From Thermoplasmata archaeon (GTDB lineage Archaea > Thermoplasmatota > Thermoplasmata > UBA184): a DNA stretch of 8,324 nt. Below, piece after piece: positions 6,276-8,324 of the stretch. The notes under the pieces were generated by a model. It ran no database searches. It saw nothing but the letters and a program-made list of their open reading frames with translations, and had not been told where the DNA came from. The stretch is from NCBI GenBank assembly GCA_030043505.1, contig JASHXN010000096.1, positions 1-8,324 on the forward strand, in the 5' to 3' direction. The number at the start of each line of letters is the position of its first letter. The stretch's first letter is position 1. A program made the translations under genes and the position numbers.

Positions 6276-7580
6276 TTACCCGACCCGTTCCCACCGTTCC
6301 AGTTTCTGGACCGTGCCGAGGGTCGAACCGCGCCGGATCTCTTCCCGGACCCGGTTCTCGTGCTCGAGGACGTCGAGCGCCCGGTTCGCGATCTCCTGGG
6401 CCCGTTCGCGGGGGACGACGACGACCCCGCTCGCGTCGCCGACGATCCAGTCGCCGGGGCGGACGCGCTGGCCGCCGACGGTCGCTTCGACGCCGATCTC
6501 GCCGTGCCCTTTCGGCTCGCCCGCGTTCGAGCTGACGTGGCGGCTGAAGACGGGGAAACCGAGATCGAGGATCGCGTCGAGGTCGCGCGCGGCCCCGTCG
6601 ATGACGACCGCGGCGACCTGGCGCCCGTGCGCGGACCAGCTGGCGAGCTCCCCCCAGATCGCCGTCTCGCCGCCGCCCGCGTCGACGACGATGACGTCGC
6701 CCGGACCGGCCCGGTCGATCGCTTCGACCGGCTTTGCCCAATCGCCGTCCCGGGTCACGACCGTCACCGCCGGGCCCGCGACGCGCACCGTGGGGCCGGT
6801 GAGCCGCGGGACGATGCCGTGCATCGCTCCTTGCCGCTGCATCGCGTCGGAGAGGTTCGGCGTGGATACCTTCAGGAGCGCCTCCCGGATCTCGCTCGCG
6901 CCGTAGCGGCGGAACGACTCGCTGGCGACCTCCTTCCGCTCGCGGATCGCCTGCACGATGGCGCGCGTCGCCTCCGTGATCTTCGGGCTCTTGGTGATCG
7001 CCCCGCCTACGATGAGGATCCGCGCGCCGGCGCGCGTCGCGGCGGCGACGCTCTCGCTGGTGAGCCCGCCGGCGACGGCGACCGGGATCGGGCTCGCCTT
7101 CACCAGCTCGGCGAGGACGTCGAACGGCGTCTTCGCCTGCATCTGCATGTCGATGCCGACGTGCCAGCAGACGGCGGCGGCGCCGAGCTCGGCGGCCCGC
7201 TTCGTGCGTGCGACCGGCTCCGCGACGCCGAGGAGGTCGACGACGACCTCCGCGCCGTACAATTCGCCGCCCCGGACCGCCTCCGCGATCGTCCCGTCGT
7301 CCGAGGCCCCGAGGACCGTCACCAGGTCGGCGCCGGCCTTCGCGGCGATCTCGACCTCGAACGCGCCGGTGTCCATCACCTTCATGTCGGCGACGATCCG
7401 CTGCGCCGGGAACGCGCGCTTCAGCTCGCGGACGGCGTTGAGCCCCTCGCTCTTGATCAGCGGCGTGCCGGCCTCGACCCAGTCGGCGCCCCCTTCCACC
7501 GCTTCCCGGGCCGCGTCGACGGCCCGGGAAAGGTTCTCGAAATCGAGGGCGACCTGGAGGACGGGCCGGTCGAGCCGCAT
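6276..7580 (-). CDS. hps: Hexulose-6-phosphate synthase fused to RraA-like domain
   Basis: A 434-residue two-domain protein. Residues 1-212 form a 3-hexulose-6-phosphate synthase of the OMP-decarboxylase superfamily, interconverting hexulose 6-phosphate with ribulose 5-phosphate plus formaldehyde. Visible: ALDFENL (11-17), EAGTPLIKSEG (36-46), the catalytic DMKVMD (65-70; D65, K67, D70), VAGGLT (169-174) and the phosphate-gripping IVGGAITKSP (190-199). After a charged linker, residues 225-434 form an RraA-like domain: TPNLSDAM (240-247), AGGGETAIWGELAS (301-314), VVIDGAARDLDAI (325-337) with the R332-D333 pair that in related hydroxymethyl-oxoglutarate aldolases serves catalysis and Mg binding, then GDASGVVVVP (381-390). 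In archaea without an oxidative pentose pathway HPS is thought to run towards ribulose 5-phosphate. The isomerase partner is not beside it, and the RraA domain's substrate is unknown. The ATG at 7578-7580 is where HPS homology begins; no ribosome-binding site is seen close by. Confidence 0.93.
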   Translation of the reverse strand: MRLDRPVLQVALDFENLSRAVDAAREAVEGGADWVEAGTPLIKSEGLNAVRELKRAFPAQRIVADMKVMDTGAFEVEIAAKAGADLVTVLGASDDGTIAEAVRGGELYGAEVVVDLLGVAEPVARTKRAAELGAAAVCWHVGIDMQMQAKTPFDVLAELVKASPIPVAVAGGLTSESVAAATRAGARILIVGGAITKSPKITEATRAIVQAIRERKEVASESFRRYGASEIREALLKVSTPNLSDAMQRQGAMHGIVPRLTGPTVRVAGPAVTVVTRDGDWAKPVEAIDRAGPGDVIVVDAGGGETAIWGELASWSAHGRQVAAVVIDGAARDLDAILDLGFPVFSRHVSSNAGEPKGHGEIGVEATVGGQRVRPGDWIVGDASGVVVVPRERAQEIANRALDVLEHENRVREEIRRGSTLGTVQKLERWERVG

Positions 7581-7591
7581 CGCCGAGAAGA

Positions 7592-7616
7592 GGGGGGGTC
7601 CTCTCTTAACCCCCCC
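7592..7616. repeat. G7T/AC7 perfect inverted repeat in divergent intergenic region
   Basis: GGGGGGGT at 7592-7599 is fully complementary to ACCCCCCC at 7609-7616, with a nine-base spacer CCTCTCTTA. It lies in the 54-base gap between the HPS-RraA start (7580) and the methyltransferase start (7635). There is no T-run after it on either strand, so a terminator is not indicated. The overlap with the presumed promoter element suggests an operator, a structure affecting promoter opening, or chance in GC-rich DNA. Confidence 0.6.
7600..7612. promoter_or_regulatory. Possible shared bidirectional promoter core (TTAA)
   Basis: TTAA at 7606-7609 is the only notable AT patch in the gap. Its midpoint is about 27.5 bases from the first base of both start codons, the ATG at 7580 on the minus strand and the GTG at 7635 on the plus strand. 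That spacing fits an archaeal TATA-like element feeding leaderless transcripts in both directions. The match to a TATA consensus is weak. Confidence 0.35.
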
Positions 7617-7634
7617 GTCCCCCTCGGCCGCCCC

Positions 7635-8324
7635 GTGGCGGAAGGCAGCGAGCCGGGGACGGTCCGGCTCCTCCCCGGCGATGCCCGTCGGTTGGAAGGG
7701 ATCGCCGCCCGGTCCGTCGAGCTGGTGCTGACGAGCCCGCCGTACCCGATGATCCCCCAGTGGGACGAGCAGTTCCGTCGGCTCGGCGCCGCCTCGTACG
7801 CGGCGCAACGGCGGTTCCTCGCCCAGGCCTGGAGAGCGTGCCGGAGGGTGCTGGTCCCGGGAGGTCTGCTCGCCGTCGTGGTCGGGGACGCGCTCCGGAG
7901 CGACGAAGGGGGATTTCGCCTCTGGCCGAACCACGCCGCGACGCTGCTGGACGCCGAGCGCGCGGGGCTGCGGCCGCTCCCGTACCTCCTGTGGAAGAAG
8001 CCGACGAACCGGCCGAACGCCTACCTCGGCTCCGGATTCCTCCCGCCGAACGCCTACGTCACGCTCGACTGCGAGTTCGTGCTGCTGTTCCGGAACGGGG
8101 GCCTCCGACGCTTCCCGCCGGGGGACGCACGTCGCGCCGCCAGCCGGTTCTCACGGCCGGAGCGGGACCGCTGGTTCTCGCAGATCTGGAGCGACGTGCG
8201 GGGGGCCCGCCAGACCGGAGCGCTCGGACGTACGGGAGCGTTCCCCCCGGAGCTCGCCGAGCGGTTGCTCCGGATGTTCTCGGTCGTCGGCGATCGGGTC
8301 CTCGACCCGTTCGCGGGCACGGGA
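7635..8324 (+). CDS. DNA methyltransferase, beta-type N4-cytosine/N6-adenine family (3' end outside window)
   Basis: An uninterrupted frame of 230 codons runs from a GTG at 7635 to the right edge. It is an S-adenosylmethionine-dependent DNA base methylase. Motif IV is LTSPPYP (32-38); SPPY favours N4-cytosine, though some N6-adenine enzymes also have it. PGGLLAVVVGD lies soon after and is typical of the core fold. YLLWKKPTNRPNA (about 119-131) and CEFVLLFRN follow, then IWSDV, and the frame ends in VLDPFAGTG, the cofactor-binding motif I. Catalytic motif before cofactor motif is the beta order. The end of the gene is just beyond the window, as motif I is C-terminal in this class. Start: from GTG the protein opens AEGSEPGTVRLLPGDARRLE, a normal lead into motif IV; no ribosome-binding site is visible. 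No endonuclease gene is seen, but the right side is unread, so it could be an orphan or part of a restriction-modification pair. The recognition sequence cannot be told. Confidence 0.9.
   Translation, partial: MAEGSEPGTVRLLPGDARRLEGIAARSVELVLTSPPYPMIPQWDEQFRRLGAASYAAQRRFLAQAWRACRRVLVPGGLLAVVVGDALRSDEGGFRLWPNHAATLLDAERAGLRPLPYLLWKKPTNRPNAYLGSGFLPPNAYVTLDCEFVLLFRNGGLRRFPPGDARRAASRFSRPERDRWFSQIWSDVRGARQTGALGRTGAFPPELAERLLRMFSVVGDRVLDPFAGTG
7652..7679. repeat. Inverted repeat in the first codons of the methyltransferase
   Basis: GCCGGGGA at 7652-7659 and TCCCCGGC at 7672-7679 are perfectly complementary across a 12-base loop, 18 to 45 bases into the coding region. In the mRNA this would be a stable hairpin close to the start codon. 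It may affect initiation, or may be chance given the base composition. Confidence 0.4.

Noticed and set aside
5818..6906. Plus-strand frame spanning the end of truA and the strand opposite HPS-RraA
   Set aside because: Low-complexity product covering two well supported genes in other frames.
7581..7934. Upstream extension of the HPS-RraA frame
   Set aside because: It would run through the intergenic hairpin and antisense to the methyltransferase, and HPS homology begins at the ATG at 7580.
8054..8320. Minus-strand small open frame at the right edge
   Set aside because: Antisense to the methyltransferase, with no motif and no sensible start context.

Overview
This GC-rich window carries a phosphate-uptake operon, a tRNA-modification gene, a fused sugar-phosphate enzyme and the start of a DNA methyltransferase. 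It looks archaeal. The reasons are: a hexulose-6-phosphate synthase fused to an RraA-like domain (an architecture known mainly from archaea); a GC-rich genome with isolated AT islands placed like TATA boxes; two start codons that fit leaderless transcription; and a PstS with an uncleaved-looking N-terminal membrane anchor, no lipobox, and seven N-glycosylation sequons. A GC-rich relative of the Thermoplasmata is my best guess, but no 16S or other marker is present, so the lineage is inference.

Layout. From about 5350 leftwards, the minus strand carries pstS (4024-5250), pstC (2977-3999), pstA (2048-2980), pstB (1285-2040) and phoU (557-1288). The last four are packed tightly, and pstC/pstA and pstB/phoU share start and stop bases. 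After a 127-base gap comes the 5' part of a second, different PstS-like gene (1-429), which runs off the left edge. A 112-base AT-rich divergent promoter region (5251-5362) separates the pst operon from truA (5363-6256, plus strand). truA converges, with only 19 bases between stops, on a minus-strand gene for an HPS-RraA fusion (6276-7580). That gene is divergent from a beta-type DNA methyltransferase with TSPPY and DPFAGTG motifs (7635 to the right edge, plus strand).

How the genes work together. PstS captures phosphate outside the membrane, PstC and PstA form the channel, PstB supplies ATP hydrolysis and PhoU is the usual negative modulator. The extra PstS-like protein may be a second receptor for the same permease or a sensor. 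The HPS-RraA protein probably belongs to the archaeal ribulose-monophosphate route that makes pentose phosphates. TruA and the methyltransferase have no evident link to phosphate uptake. No tRNA, rRNA, CRISPR array, insertion sequence or integrase was seen. The parts most worth a second look are the duplicated PstS, the nearly symmetrical promoter-like element between the HPS-RraA and methyltransferase genes, and the fusion enzyme itself.
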